This document shows positions 6,773-14,715 of a stretch of DNA of 17,091 bases, one piece after another. Source of the stretch: an uncultured Clostridium sp. (lineage in GTDB: Bacteria; Bacillota; Clostridia; Oscillospirales; Acutalibacteraceae). The DNA is taken from NCBI GenBank assembly GCA_902471875.1, contig CABRLN010000036.1, forward strand, positions 1-17,091, given 5' to 3'. Numbering within the stretch: the stretch's first letter is position 1; every line of letters begins with the position of its first letter. The notes beneath the pieces were generated by a model. The model did no database searches, was not told the DNA's origin, and was given only the letters and a program-made list of their open reading frames with translations. The position numbers and the translations under genes were made by a program.

Positions 6773-7379
6773 TGGTAAAGTTATAGTTATTTCAGGTCCG
6801 TCAGGTGTTGGAAAGGGTACAGTTGTTCAAGAACTGTTAAGTAATAACGATGACTGTACATTGTCGGTTTCTGCTACTACAAGAGCTCCCAGAGAAGGGG
6901 AGGTTCATGGTGTGAACTACTTTTTTATTACAAAAGAGGAATTCCAAAGCAGAATAAAGAACAATGCTATGCTGGAGTATGCACAGTATTGTGACAACTA
7001 TTACGGTACTCCTAGGGACTATGTACAGCAAAGTGTAGAAAATGGCAAAAATATAATTCTTGAAATTGAAGTGCAGGGTGCTTTAAATGTTAAAAGCACT
7101 ATGCCTGAGGCAGTAACAGTGTTTGTTATGCCTCCTAGTATGATAGAGCTTGAAAAACGTCTGCGAGATAGGGGAACAGAAGAAGAAGAGGTAATTCAGC
7201 AACGTTTAAAAACTGCCGTAGAAGAAATGCGTCAGTCGACAAAATATGACTATATTGTTATTAACGATACAGTAAACCAGTGTGTAAATGACATTAAAAC
7301 AATTATAAATTCTGAAAATATGAAAACAGATAATATGTTAGATTTTATTAAAGGAGTGCTTAATGATGCAAATGCGTAA
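6765..7379 (+). CDS. gmk: Guanylate kinase
   Basis: A 204-aa enzyme that phosphorylates GMP to GDP with ATP and is essential for GTP/dGTP supply. The P-loop GPSGVGKGT is at residues 11-19. The GMP-binding region follows with SATTRAPREGEVHGVNYFF, then EYAQYCDNYYGTP and ILEIEVQGALNVK. The lid with RLRDRGTEEEEVIQQRL precedes the C-terminal YDYIVINDT. I chose ATG 6765, placed after GGAGGAAG (6751-6758), instead of an upstream TTG at 6747 that would overlap the ribosome binding site and add six unconserved residues. Overlaps remA by 8 nt and rpoZ by 17 nt. Confidence 0.97.
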   Translation: MTNGKVIVISGPSGVGKGTVVQELLSNNDDCTLSVSATTRAPREGEVHGVNYFFITKEEFQSRIKNNAMLEYAQYCDNYYGTPRDYVQQSVENGKNIILEIEVQGALNVKSTMPEAVTVFVMPPSMIELEKRLRDRGTEEEEVIQQRLKTAVEEMRQSTKYDYIVINDTVNQCVNDIKTIINSENMKTDNMLDFIKGVLNDANA

Positions 7380-7575
7380 ACCTTCAGTTGAGGATATGTT
7401 AAAAAACAAAACCACAAGATATTCATTGGTAATTGCGGTGGCTAAAAGGGCAAGAGAAATTTCAGCTGATATTGAAAAAAGCGGTGAAATTGTTGATGAA
7501 AAACCTGTTTTAATGGCTATTGAAGACTTTAAAGATAACAAGTACAGCATACTTGAGCCTGATATTAACGAATAA
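7363..7575 (+). CDS. rpoZ: DNA-directed RNA polymerase omega subunit
   Basis: A 70-aa omega subunit that helps assemble and stabilise the beta-prime subunit of RNA polymerase. The core KPSVEDMLKNKTTRYSLVIAVAKRAREI is the typical omega motif for binding beta-prime, followed by KPVLMAIEDFKDNKYSIL. Three ATGs lie in frame at 7363, 7366 and 7372. The ribosome binding site AAGGAG at 7351-7356 suits 7363 (6 nt) or 7366 (9 nt). The start lies inside the end of gmk, which indicates coupled translation. Confidence 0.94.
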   Translation: MMQMRKPSVEDMLKNKTTRYSLVIAVAKRAREISADIEKSGEIVDEKPVLMAIEDFKDNKYSILEPDINE

Positions 7576-7578
7576 TTT

Positions 7579-10065
7579 ATGCATGAAAATATAAGTGTAA
7601 ACATACAGGCTGATACTGAAGTAACGTTGGCAGGTGTTGCACTGGATAAGGCGGTTTACACCTTTGACAAAATATTTGACTATATTGTGCCGCTTAATAT
7701 TTCTCCACATAATTTATGTGGATGCAGAGTTGTTGTGCCTTTTGGTAAGGGAAATAAAAAACGGCAGGCTATGGTTATGTACACAAAATCGGCTGTTATA
7801 GATAAAAACAGATATAAAGAGATTTTGTCTGTTTTAGATCAACAGCCGGTTTTGTCATCAGAAATGCTTGGTCTGGTTGAATTTATGAAAAACCGATATT
7901 ATTGTACAATGTATGACTGCATAAGATCAATGTTGCCTGTTGGCATAAATTATAAAATAAACACGATGTATAGTGTAAACAGCAATTTTGAATACCAAGC
8001 AGATTTTCTAGATGAAAACGAACAGCAAGCATATGATTACCTCCTTGCACGAAAAAAACCTGTAAAATCTGACAGTATTTTAAAAGATTTAGGTTTAAAA
8101 CAGGAGAATCCTGTTTTGCATACAATGTCAATGAAGGGTATTCTTAACAAACATGAAGAAGCCTTGCGTAACGTGGGTGATAAGTCACAGAAAATGATAA
8201 GGCTTACAGGTGAAAATTCAACGGTTAAGCTTACACCAAAGCAGGCAGAGGCATACGAGACGCTTAATATGGCATTTGCACTGTCTGTAAAGGAGCTTTG
8301 CTATTATGTGGGGTGTACACAAGCGGTAGCTGACGGACTGGTAAAAAAAGGTATAGCTGAATATTTTGAAGAAGAAATATTCAGAACACCTGCTTTTTAC
8401 AGCAATAACACAAAAACTAATGGCGAAATAAAACTTACATTGGAACAACAAATGGCATATGACGATCTTGTTGTAAAATACCGTTCAAATAAAGGGCATG
8501 TGTCTTTATTGTATGGTGTTACAGGTTCGGGCAAAACTTCAGTGTTTATGCGGCTTATTGACCAAGCTGTAGCTGATAAAAAGGGTATAATTGTTATGGT
8601 GCCCGAAATTGCCCTTACACCACAGCTTATTAACCTTTTTACAGGCAGATACGGGCAGAATGTTGCTGTTTTTCACAGTGGACTTTCTGTAGGTGAACGC
8701 CTTGACGAGTGGAAGAGGGTTAAAAACGGATATGCAAAAATAGCTGTTGGAACACGAAGTGCTGTTTTTGCACCATTTGACAACATTGGATTGATTATTA
8801 TGGACGAAGAACAGGAATATACCTATAAGTCAGAATCAAGTCCACGCTTTCATGCAAGAGAGGTTGCGAAATATCGATGCAGCAAGCACAATTGTTTGTT
8901 GCTTTTGTCATCGGCTACGCCTTCAGTAGAAAGCTTTTATAATTGCCAAAAGGGCAGATATTCAATTAATAAGCTTACTGAACGTTATGGCAGTGCAAGG
9001 CTGCCAAAGGTTATTATTGCCGATATGAATGAAGAACAGCAAAAAGGGAATTACAGCGGTATTGGCAGTGTACTTATGCAGGCTGTTGAAAAAAATCTTG
9101 AAAAAGGCAGGCAGTCTATTATTTTGCTGAACAGACGTGGGTATAATACGTTTGTTTCTTGTAAAAAATGTAACGAAGTTGTGACGTGTCCCAACTGCTC
9201 AATTTCTCTGACGTACCATTCGGATAATAACAGACTTATGTGCCACTATTGCGGGTATTCAGAGCCTTTACAGCAAGAGTGTCCCGTTTGTCATAGTTAT
9301 GGTTTAAGATTTTCGGGTTTGGGTACACAAAAGGCAGAAGAAACTTTACTTGATGCTTTTCCAAATGCTAAAATTCTTCGACTTGACGCTGACGCAACTA
9401 TGGCAAAATTTGCCCATGAAAAAAAGCTTAGCGATTTTGCTGCAGGAAAGTATGATATAATGATTGGAACGCAAATGGTAGCAAAGGGGCTTAATTTTCC
9501 TAATGTAACCTTGGTTGGTGTTCTTTCAGCAGATCAAATGCTGTATTCTGACGACTATAGAAGCTATGAAAGAGCCTTTTCGCTTCTTACACAGGTTGTA
9601 GGACGTTCAGGAAGAGGTAACCTTGAGGGTAAGGCGATTATTCAAACCTTTACACCTGACAATCCTACAATAATGTTAGCCGCAAAGCAGGACTACGACA
9701 GATTTTATAAAAATGAAATTTTAATGCGTAAAGCTATGCTTTATCCGCCTTTTTCAGATATTTGTATGGTAGGCTTTGTAGGCGAAAATGAAGAGAAAAC
9801 AAAGCAGGGGGCACAGCATTTTACTCAAATGCTTATAACCAAGGCTAAACAAAGTTATCAGAATATTCCTTTAAGAGTTTTAGGTTCGTCAAGTGCCTCA
9901 ATTAATAGAATAAATAATAAATTCAGATATAAATGTGTTTTAAAATTCAGGAATAGTCCTGATTTTAGAAAAATGATGGCTCAGCTGCTTACAGAGTTTG
10001 GAAAAGAAAAAGCATACAGCTCTGTTACAGCATATATTGACATTAACCCAGACACTATTTTATAA
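7579..10065 (+). CDS. priA: Primosomal protein N' (replication restart helicase PriA)
   Basis: An 828-aa superfamily 2 helicase that recognises stalled forks and reloads the replicative helicase. The N-terminal DNA-binding domain (FDYIVP, GCRVVVPFGKGNKKRQ) leads to Walker A GVTGSGKTS at 313-321. Walker B DEEQ is at 409-412, where most PriA proteins have DEEH. Eight cysteines for two zinc sites lie at 528, 531, 537, 540, 555, 558, 568 and 571. Motifs GTQMVAKGLNFPNVTLVGV and TQVVGRSGRGNLEGKAIIQT follow. No Shine-Dalgarno sequence precedes ATG 7579, which is 3 nt after the rpoZ stop, so translation probably depends on coupling. The first 15 or so residues look unconserved and the true start could be later. 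coaBC, which lies just before priA in B. subtilis, is absent. Confidence 0.96.
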   Translation: MHENISVNIQADTEVTLAGVALDKAVYTFDKIFDYIVPLNISPHNLCGCRVVVPFGKGNKKRQAMVMYTKSAVIDKNRYKEILSVLDQQPVLSSEMLGLVEFMKNRYYCTMYDCIRSMLPVGINYKINTMYSVNSNFEYQADFLDENEQQAYDYLLARKKPVKSDSILKDLGLKQENPVLHTMSMKGILNKHEEALRNVGDKSQKMIRLTGENSTVKLTPKQAEAYETLNMAFALSVKELCYYVGCTQAVADGLVKKGIAEYFEEEIFRTPAFYSNNTKTNGEIKLTLEQQMAYDDLVVKYRSNKGHVSLLYGVTGSGKTSVFMRLIDQAVADKKGIIVMVPEIALTPQLINLFTGRYGQNVAVFHSGLSVGERLDEWKRVKNGYAKIAVGTRSAVFAPFDNIGLIIMDEEQEYTYKSESSPRFHAREVAKYRCSKHNCLLLLSSATPSVESFYNCQKGRYSINKLTERYGSARLPKVIIADMNEEQQKGNYSGIGSVLMQAVEKNLEKGRQSIILLNRRGYNTFVSCKKCNEVVTCPNCSISLTYHSDNNRLMCHYCGYSEPLQQECPVCHSYGLRFSGLGTQKAEETLLDAFPNAKILRLDADATMAKFAHEKKLSDFAAGKYDIMIGTQMVAKGLNFPNVTLVGVLSADQMLYSDDYRSYERAFSLLTQVVGRSGRGNLEGKAIIQTFTPDNPTIMLAAKQDYDRFYKNEILMRKAMLYPPFSDICMVGFVGENEEKTKQGAQHFTQMLITKAKQSYQNIPLRVLGSSSASINRINNKFRYKCVLKFRNSPDFRKMMAQLLTEFGKEKAYSSVTAYIDINPDTIL

Positions 10066-10098
10066 TATTAACTTCAAAATTTAAAAAGGAGAAATACT

Positions 10099-10569
10099 AT
10101 GGCTACAAGAAATATTGTAACAGAGGGTGACAGCATTTTAACAAAAAAATGCCATTATGTAACAAAGTTTGACCAAAGACTTGCTACCCTTATTGACGAT
10201 ATGAAAGAAACTCTTGCAAAGGCTAACGGTGTAGGTTTGGCAGCGCCGCAGGTAGGAGTGTTGCGCAGAGTTGTTGTTATAAGCATACCGGAGCAGGAGG
10301 TTGACCTTGAATTGGTTAATCCTGAAATTATAGAACAAAGCGGTCAGCAAGATGGTATTGAGGGGTGTTTATCTTGTCCTAACCAGTGGGGTATGGTAAA
10401 ACGACCTTTAAAGGTTACCGCAAAGGCGTTGGACAGAAATGGCAAAGAATTTACCATTACAGGTGAAGGCTTGTTGGCACGCTGCATTTGTCACGAGCTT
10501 GACCATCTTGAGGGAATTATATTTAAAACAAGAGCAGAAAGAATGGTTGACCCGTCAGAATTAGATTAA
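10099..10569 (+). CDS. def: Peptide deformylase
   Basis: A 156-aa metalloenzyme that removes the formyl group from nascent proteins. All three signature motifs are present: GVGLAAPQVG (motif I), EGCLS with metal ligand C90 (motif II) and HELDH at 132-136 with metal ligands H132 and H136 and catalytic E133 (motif III). The short form without an extended insertion is common in Clostridia. AAGGAG lies upstream of ATG 10099, 33 nt after priA. The adjacent fmt makes the opposite modification on initiator tRNA, and the two are almost always paired. Confidence 0.96.
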   Translation: MATRNIVTEGDSILTKKCHYVTKFDQRLATLIDDMKETLAKANGVGLAAPQVGVLRRVVVISIPEQEVDLELVNPEIIEQSGQQDGIEGCLSCPNQWGMVKRPLKVTAKALDRNGKEFTITGEGLLARCICHELDHLEGIIFKTRAERMVDPSELD

Positions 10570-10608
10570 CATTATTTTAAATTAAAATTTTATAAGGAGG
10601 ATTTTACT

Positions 10609-11526
10609 ATGAAGGTTGTTTATATGGGTACGCCCGAATTTGCAGTACCACCGTTAAACGCAATAATAAATGCAGGACATAATGTGACAGGTGTATTTAC
10701 CCAGCCTGACAAACCAAAGGGCAGGGGCTATGTACTTACACCACCCCCTGTAAAGAAATGTGCATTGGAAAATAATATTCCTGTATATCAGCCAAAGTCT
10801 ATGAAGAACGGTGAAGCTATTGAAATTTTAAAACAGCTAAACCCTGATATTATAGTAGTTGTTGCCTTCGGTAAAATTTTACCTAAAGAAATTCTTGACT
10901 TGCCTAAATATGGCTGTGTAAATGTACATGCGTCGTTGCTTCCAAGGTATAGAGGAGCAGGTCCCATACAGTGGTGCGTATTAAACGGTGAAAAAACAAC
11001 AGGCGTTACCACAATGAAAATGGCAGAGGGGCTTGACACAGGTGATATGCTGTTAAAGACAGAAACCGAAATAGGTGAAAACGAAACAGCAGGGCAATTG
11101 CATGACCGTTTGTCACAAATGGGTGCTAAGCTTATTACCGAAACTCTTATAGCTTTAGAAAGCGGAACAGTAACACCACAAAAACAGGACGACAGTCTTT
11201 CTAATTATGCACCAATGCTTACAAAAGAGCTTTGTAAAATTAATTGGAGTAGTACAGCACAAAAGGTTCACAACAAAGTACGCGGATTAAACCCTTGGCC
11301 TGTAGCCGTGTCTGCTGTAAACGGAAAAAGAGTTAAAATTTATTCAACCTCTTTCTGTGAAAAAAGCGGTAAGGCGGGCAGAGTAATTTGTGAAAATCCT
11401 CTTACTGTTGCTTGTGGCAAAAATTCGGTAATTATTAATCAAATTCAGCCTGAAGGCAAAAAAAGAATGGATGCACAAGATTTTGTACGCGGATACCGCA
11501 TTACTAAAGAAACAGTTTTTGAATAA
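10609..11526 (+). CDS. fmt: Methionyl-tRNA formyltransferase
   Basis: A 305-aa enzyme that formylates Met-tRNAfMet using 10-formyl-tetrahydrofolate. It begins with the characteristic MKVVYMGTPEFAVPPL. The catalytic triad is N105, H107 (VNVHASLLPRYRGAGPIQ) and D143 (EGLDTGDML). The C-terminal tRNA-binding domain (about 205-305) contains NKVRGLNPWPVA. Length is standard. A strong AAGGAGG precedes the ATG. It follows def by 39 nt with no terminator between. Confidence 0.97.
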   Translation: MKVVYMGTPEFAVPPLNAIINAGHNVTGVFTQPDKPKGRGYVLTPPPVKKCALENNIPVYQPKSMKNGEAIEILKQLNPDIIVVVAFGKILPKEILDLPKYGCVNVHASLLPRYRGAGPIQWCVLNGEKTTGVTTMKMAEGLDTGDMLLKTETEIGENETAGQLHDRLSQMGAKLITETLIALESGTVTPQKQDDSLSNYAPMLTKELCKINWSSTAQKVHNKVRGLNPWPVAVSAVNGKRVKIYSTSFCEKSGKAGRVICENPLTVACGKNSVIINQIQPEGKKRMDAQDFVRGYRITKETVFE

Positions 11527-11541
11527 GTTAGGAATATTACT

Positions 11542-12870
11542 ATGGCTAACCCAAGAAAATCAGCATTAAAAATTTTACTTAAAATTGAAAATGAAGGTGC
11601 ATATTCAAATATTGCACTTAACAATCAGCTGAAAGAGGACAACACCACAGGTGTAGATGCCTCTTTTTGTTCTGCTTTGGTTTATGGTGTATTAGAAAGA
11701 AAAATTTTGTTGGACTACATTATAAGACAATATACAAATATAAGATTAAAAAAGATAGAAAAAACTGTTCTTAACATTTTACGAATGGGAATACTGCAAA
11801 TTGTTTTTATGGACAAGGTACCGGAAAGTGCCGCAGTAAACGAAAGTGTTAAGCTGGCAAAAACCATGCGTTTTAATAAAGCGTCGGGTTTTATTAATGG
11901 TGTGTTAAGAAGTTTTATAAGAGCAAACTGTGTTTATAAGCTGCCGGACAAAAATACTGACAAAGCTATGTATTATTCGGTAGTTTACTCAACTCCAAAA
12001 GATATTGTAAGCTTATGGATGAATTCATACGGGGAAGAGAATGCCGTAAATATTTTAAAAAATCTTATGGGAAGACCTCCTGTAACTGTTAGGGTAAATA
12101 CGCTGAAAACCACAGCAGAAGAGCTTAAAAACCACTTTGAAAAATCAGGTGTTAAAGTTGAGAAAACAGTAATTGACAATGCACTTTTGTTAAGCTGCAC
12201 AGGTGCTATAGAAAATACTCAAGAATATAAAAGAGGACTATTCCATGTACAGGATATATCCTCTCAGCTTTGCTGCGGTATTTTAGACCTACAAGAAAAC
12301 ATGACTGTTTATGACTTTTGTTCAGCCCCTGGCGGTAAAGCTTTTACAATGGCACAGTTAATGAACAATACAGGTAAGATAAATGCTTATGATATGTATG
12401 ACCATAAGATTAAGCTCATTAAAAATGGTGCTTACAGGTTAGGAATAAAAAATATTGAGGCAAGTGTACACAATGCTTTAAATGACAAGCCACTGCCTTT
12501 AGCTGACAGAATATTGTGCGATGTTCCTTGCTCAGGTTTGGGAATTATTCGTCGTAAACCTGAAATAAGATATAAAGACGACCTTGGGTTAAACCAATTG
12601 CCTGACATTCAATATAATATTTTATGTAAATGTGCAAAATATTTAAAAAGCGGAGGAAAATTGGTTTATTCTACATGTACTCTTAACCCAAATGAAAACG
12701 AAAACAATATAAAACGATTTTTAAGTGAACATTCCGACTTTCAGCCCTTGAAGATTAATTTAAAAGATGATATAATAAACAAGATAAGCAGTATGGATAA
12801 TGCGGTAACTATATTTCCGCAGAAAAATGGCAGTGATGGTTTTTTCATAAGCCTGCTTATTAAAAAGTAA
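11542..12870 (+). CDS. rsmB: 16S rRNA (cytosine(967)-C(5))-methyltransferase
   Basis: A 442-aa SAM-dependent methyltransferase acting on C967 (E. coli numbering) of 16S rRNA. Residues 1 to about 140 are the NusB-like RNA-binding domain (NPRKSALKILLKIE, FCSALVYGVLERKILLDYII, PESAAVNESVKLAK). The Rossmann catalytic domain carries the SAM site DFCSAPGGK (258-266), DVPCSG with C330, and STCTLNPNENE with C379, the two cysteines of RNA m5C methyltransferases. Full length against the usual 430-450 aa. The ribosome binding site is modest (AGGAA), 15 nt after fmt. Confidence 0.95.
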   Translation: MANPRKSALKILLKIENEGAYSNIALNNQLKEDNTTGVDASFCSALVYGVLERKILLDYIIRQYTNIRLKKIEKTVLNILRMGILQIVFMDKVPESAAVNESVKLAKTMRFNKASGFINGVLRSFIRANCVYKLPDKNTDKAMYYSVVYSTPKDIVSLWMNSYGEENAVNILKNLMGRPPVTVRVNTLKTTAEELKNHFEKSGVKVEKTVIDNALLLSCTGAIENTQEYKRGLFHVQDISSQLCCGILDLQENMTVYDFCSAPGGKAFTMAQLMNNTGKINAYDMYDHKIKLIKNGAYRLGIKNIEASVHNALNDKPLPLADRILCDVPCSGLGIIRRKPEIRYKDDLGLNQLPDIQYNILCKCAKYLKSGGKLVYSTCTLNPNENENNIKRFLSEHSDFQPLKINLKDDIINKISSMDNAVTIFPQKNGSDGFFISLLIKK

Positions 12871-12900
12871 TTTGCCTTTGAGAAAAGAGGTGGACCTGCG

Positions 12901-13941
12901 TTGCAAATTAGAGATATTAAGTCATTAAATCTTAATGAGCTTACTCAAGAGGTAGGTGCACTTGGGTTACCTGCTTACAGGGCAGAACAAATTTTTAAAT
13001 GGTTACATGAAAAAGCAGTAACATCATTTGATGAAATGTTGAATATTCCTAAAAATGTTCGTGAAATTTTGTCAAAGTCATATTACATATCTGTAGCAAC
13101 TATTGAAAAGAAGCAGATTTCTTGCTATGATGGTACAGTAAAGTACCTGTTTAAGATGAATGACGGTGAATATATTGAGTCTGTTTTAATGGATTACCAC
13201 CACGGCTATACAATTTGTATTTCAACACAGGTTGGCTGTAAAATGGGCTGTACCTTTTGTGCAACAGGTAAAAGTGGTTTTTCACGTAATTTAGCACCGT
13301 CGGAAATGCTTGCACAAATTCAAGCTGCACAGCTTGACAATAATATAAGAATATCAAATGTTGTACTTATGGGCATGGGAGAGCCTCTTGACAATTATGA
13401 CAATGTTATTAAATTTCTTTTATTGGTTTCATCTGATAAAGGAATGAATATAGGTATGCGCCACATTACCCTTTCAACCTGTGGTGTTGTACCCAAAATG
13501 TATGAGCTGGCAAGGTTAAAACTGCAAATAACCTTGGCGGTGTCCTTACACGCACCAAAAGATGAAATTCGCAGTAAGACGATGCCTATAAATCAAAAAT
13601 ATAATCTTGGACAGCTTATAAAAGCTTGTAGGGATTATGTCAATGAAACTAAAAGACGTATTACCTTTGAGTATGCTATGATAGACGGGGTAAATGATAG
13701 TGATAAATGTGCAGAAGAGCTTGCACGTATTTTAAAAGGAATGCTTTGTCATGTGAATCTTATACCGGTAAATGATGTTACCGGTACAGCTTACCAAAAA
13801 AGTAAAAAGAATCGTTTGCTTGATTTTAGCAGAATTTTAGAAAGTAACGGTATTACTGCTACAATAAGAAGAACTCTTGGATCTGACATAGACGCTTCTT
13901 GTGGTCAGCTAAGGCGAAAAACAACCGGACAGACCGGCTAA
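12901..13941 (+). CDS. rlmN: Dual-specificity 23S rRNA/tRNA adenine-C2 methyltransferase (radical SAM)
   Basis: A 346-aa radical SAM enzyme that methylates C2 of A2503 in 23S rRNA and A37 in some tRNAs. The 4Fe-4S binding motif is C113-KMG-C117-TF-C120. The SAM-binding GMGEPLDNYDNV and HITLSTCGVVPKM follow. The C-terminal ASCGQLR supplies C334, the cysteine that is methylated and then carries the methyl to RNA. The start is TTG at 12901. The sequence MQIRDIKSLNLNELTQEVGALGLPAYRAEQIF is the normal RlmN N-terminus, no ATG or GTG stands nearby, and AGAGGTGG is suitably placed upstream. The weak start codon may hold expression low. Confidence 0.96.
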   Translation: MQIRDIKSLNLNELTQEVGALGLPAYRAEQIFKWLHEKAVTSFDEMLNIPKNVREILSKSYYISVATIEKKQISCYDGTVKYLFKMNDGEYIESVLMDYHHGYTICISTQVGCKMGCTFCATGKSGFSRNLAPSEMLAQIQAAQLDNNIRISNVVLMGMGEPLDNYDNVIKFLLLVSSDKGMNIGMRHITLSTCGVVPKMYELARLKLQITLAVSLHAPKDEIRSKTMPINQKYNLGQLIKACRDYVNETKRRITFEYAMIDGVNDSDKCAEELARILKGMLCHVNLIPVNDVTGTAYQKSKKNRLLDFSRILESNGITATIRRTLGSDIDASCGQLRRKTTGQTG

Positions 13942-13965
13942 TTTAATAAAAAGGAGGTAAATCGG

Positions 13966-14700
13966 ATGAAGCTTTATACCCAAACGGATATTGGTTTGGT
14001 GCGTTCAAGTAACCAAGATATAGTTGATGGTGGCATACTTTATGACGGCAATGTTGTGTGGACTGTTTTATGTGACGGCATGGGCGGTGCAAACGGAGGC
14101 AATATTGCCAGTGATATTGCACGTAACGCTGTAAAAGATAATATAGGCTTATTTGATATTCATGGCAGTGAATATCAGTCCGAAGACTTCCTACGTGACA
14201 TTGTTGATAAGGCAAACAGCAATGTTTATCATGCTCAACGCAGAGATCCTGCATTAAAAGGAATGGGTACAACTTTTGAGCTTATTGTTGCTACTCAAGG
14301 CAAAGCTATGATAATACATGTTGGTGACAGCCGTATTTTTTTAATACACAATGGTGAAATACAACAAATTACAGTTGACCATTCGGTTGTACAAGAAATG
14401 GTTGACAGGGGTGAAATAACGCCTGAACAAGCTATGGTGCATCCTAATAAAAATTACATAACCAGAGCTGTTGGTGTAAACCCTTATATAGAATCAGACT
14501 ATATCGAAATTTCGTTTGCAGACGGTGATATTCTTATTGCCTGCTCTGACGGACTTTCAAATTATATATCAAAAGAAGGCATACTTAGCCATGTAAAGCT
14601 ATATGAAGAAGATAAACTTACAAATGCTTTAATTGAGTCAGCTAAAAGTCACGGCGGCGGAGATAACATATCTGTTGCTGTTTTGTATGCAAATAAATAA
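13966..14700 (+). CDS. prpC: PP2C-family Ser/Thr protein phosphatase (Stp/PrpC)
   Basis: A 244-aa Mn-dependent phosphatase of the bacterial PPM family, expected to reverse phosphorylation by the PASTA kinase encoded next. Motifs in order: TDIGLVRSSNQD (7-18), CDGMGGANGG with D37 as a metal ligand, GMGTT, VGDSRIF, QITVDHSVVQEM, CSDGLSNY and GGGDNISV with D233. The whole catalytic core is present and there is no transmembrane segment, so it is cytoplasmic. A strong AAGGAGGT precedes ATG 13966. It is 24 nt after rlmN and 15 nt before the kinase, the standard Firmicutes pairing. Confidence 0.95.
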   Translation: MKLYTQTDIGLVRSSNQDIVDGGILYDGNVVWTVLCDGMGGANGGNIASDIARNAVKDNIGLFDIHGSEYQSEDFLRDIVDKANSNVYHAQRRDPALKGMGTTFELIVATQGKAMIIHVGDSRIFLIHNGEIQQITVDHSVVQEMVDRGEITPEQAMVHPNKNYITRAVGVNPYIESDYIEISFADGDILIACSDGLSNYISKEGILSHVKLYEEDKLTNALIESAKSHGGGDNISVAVLYANK

Positions 14701-14715
14701 TCGGGAGTGATATGT

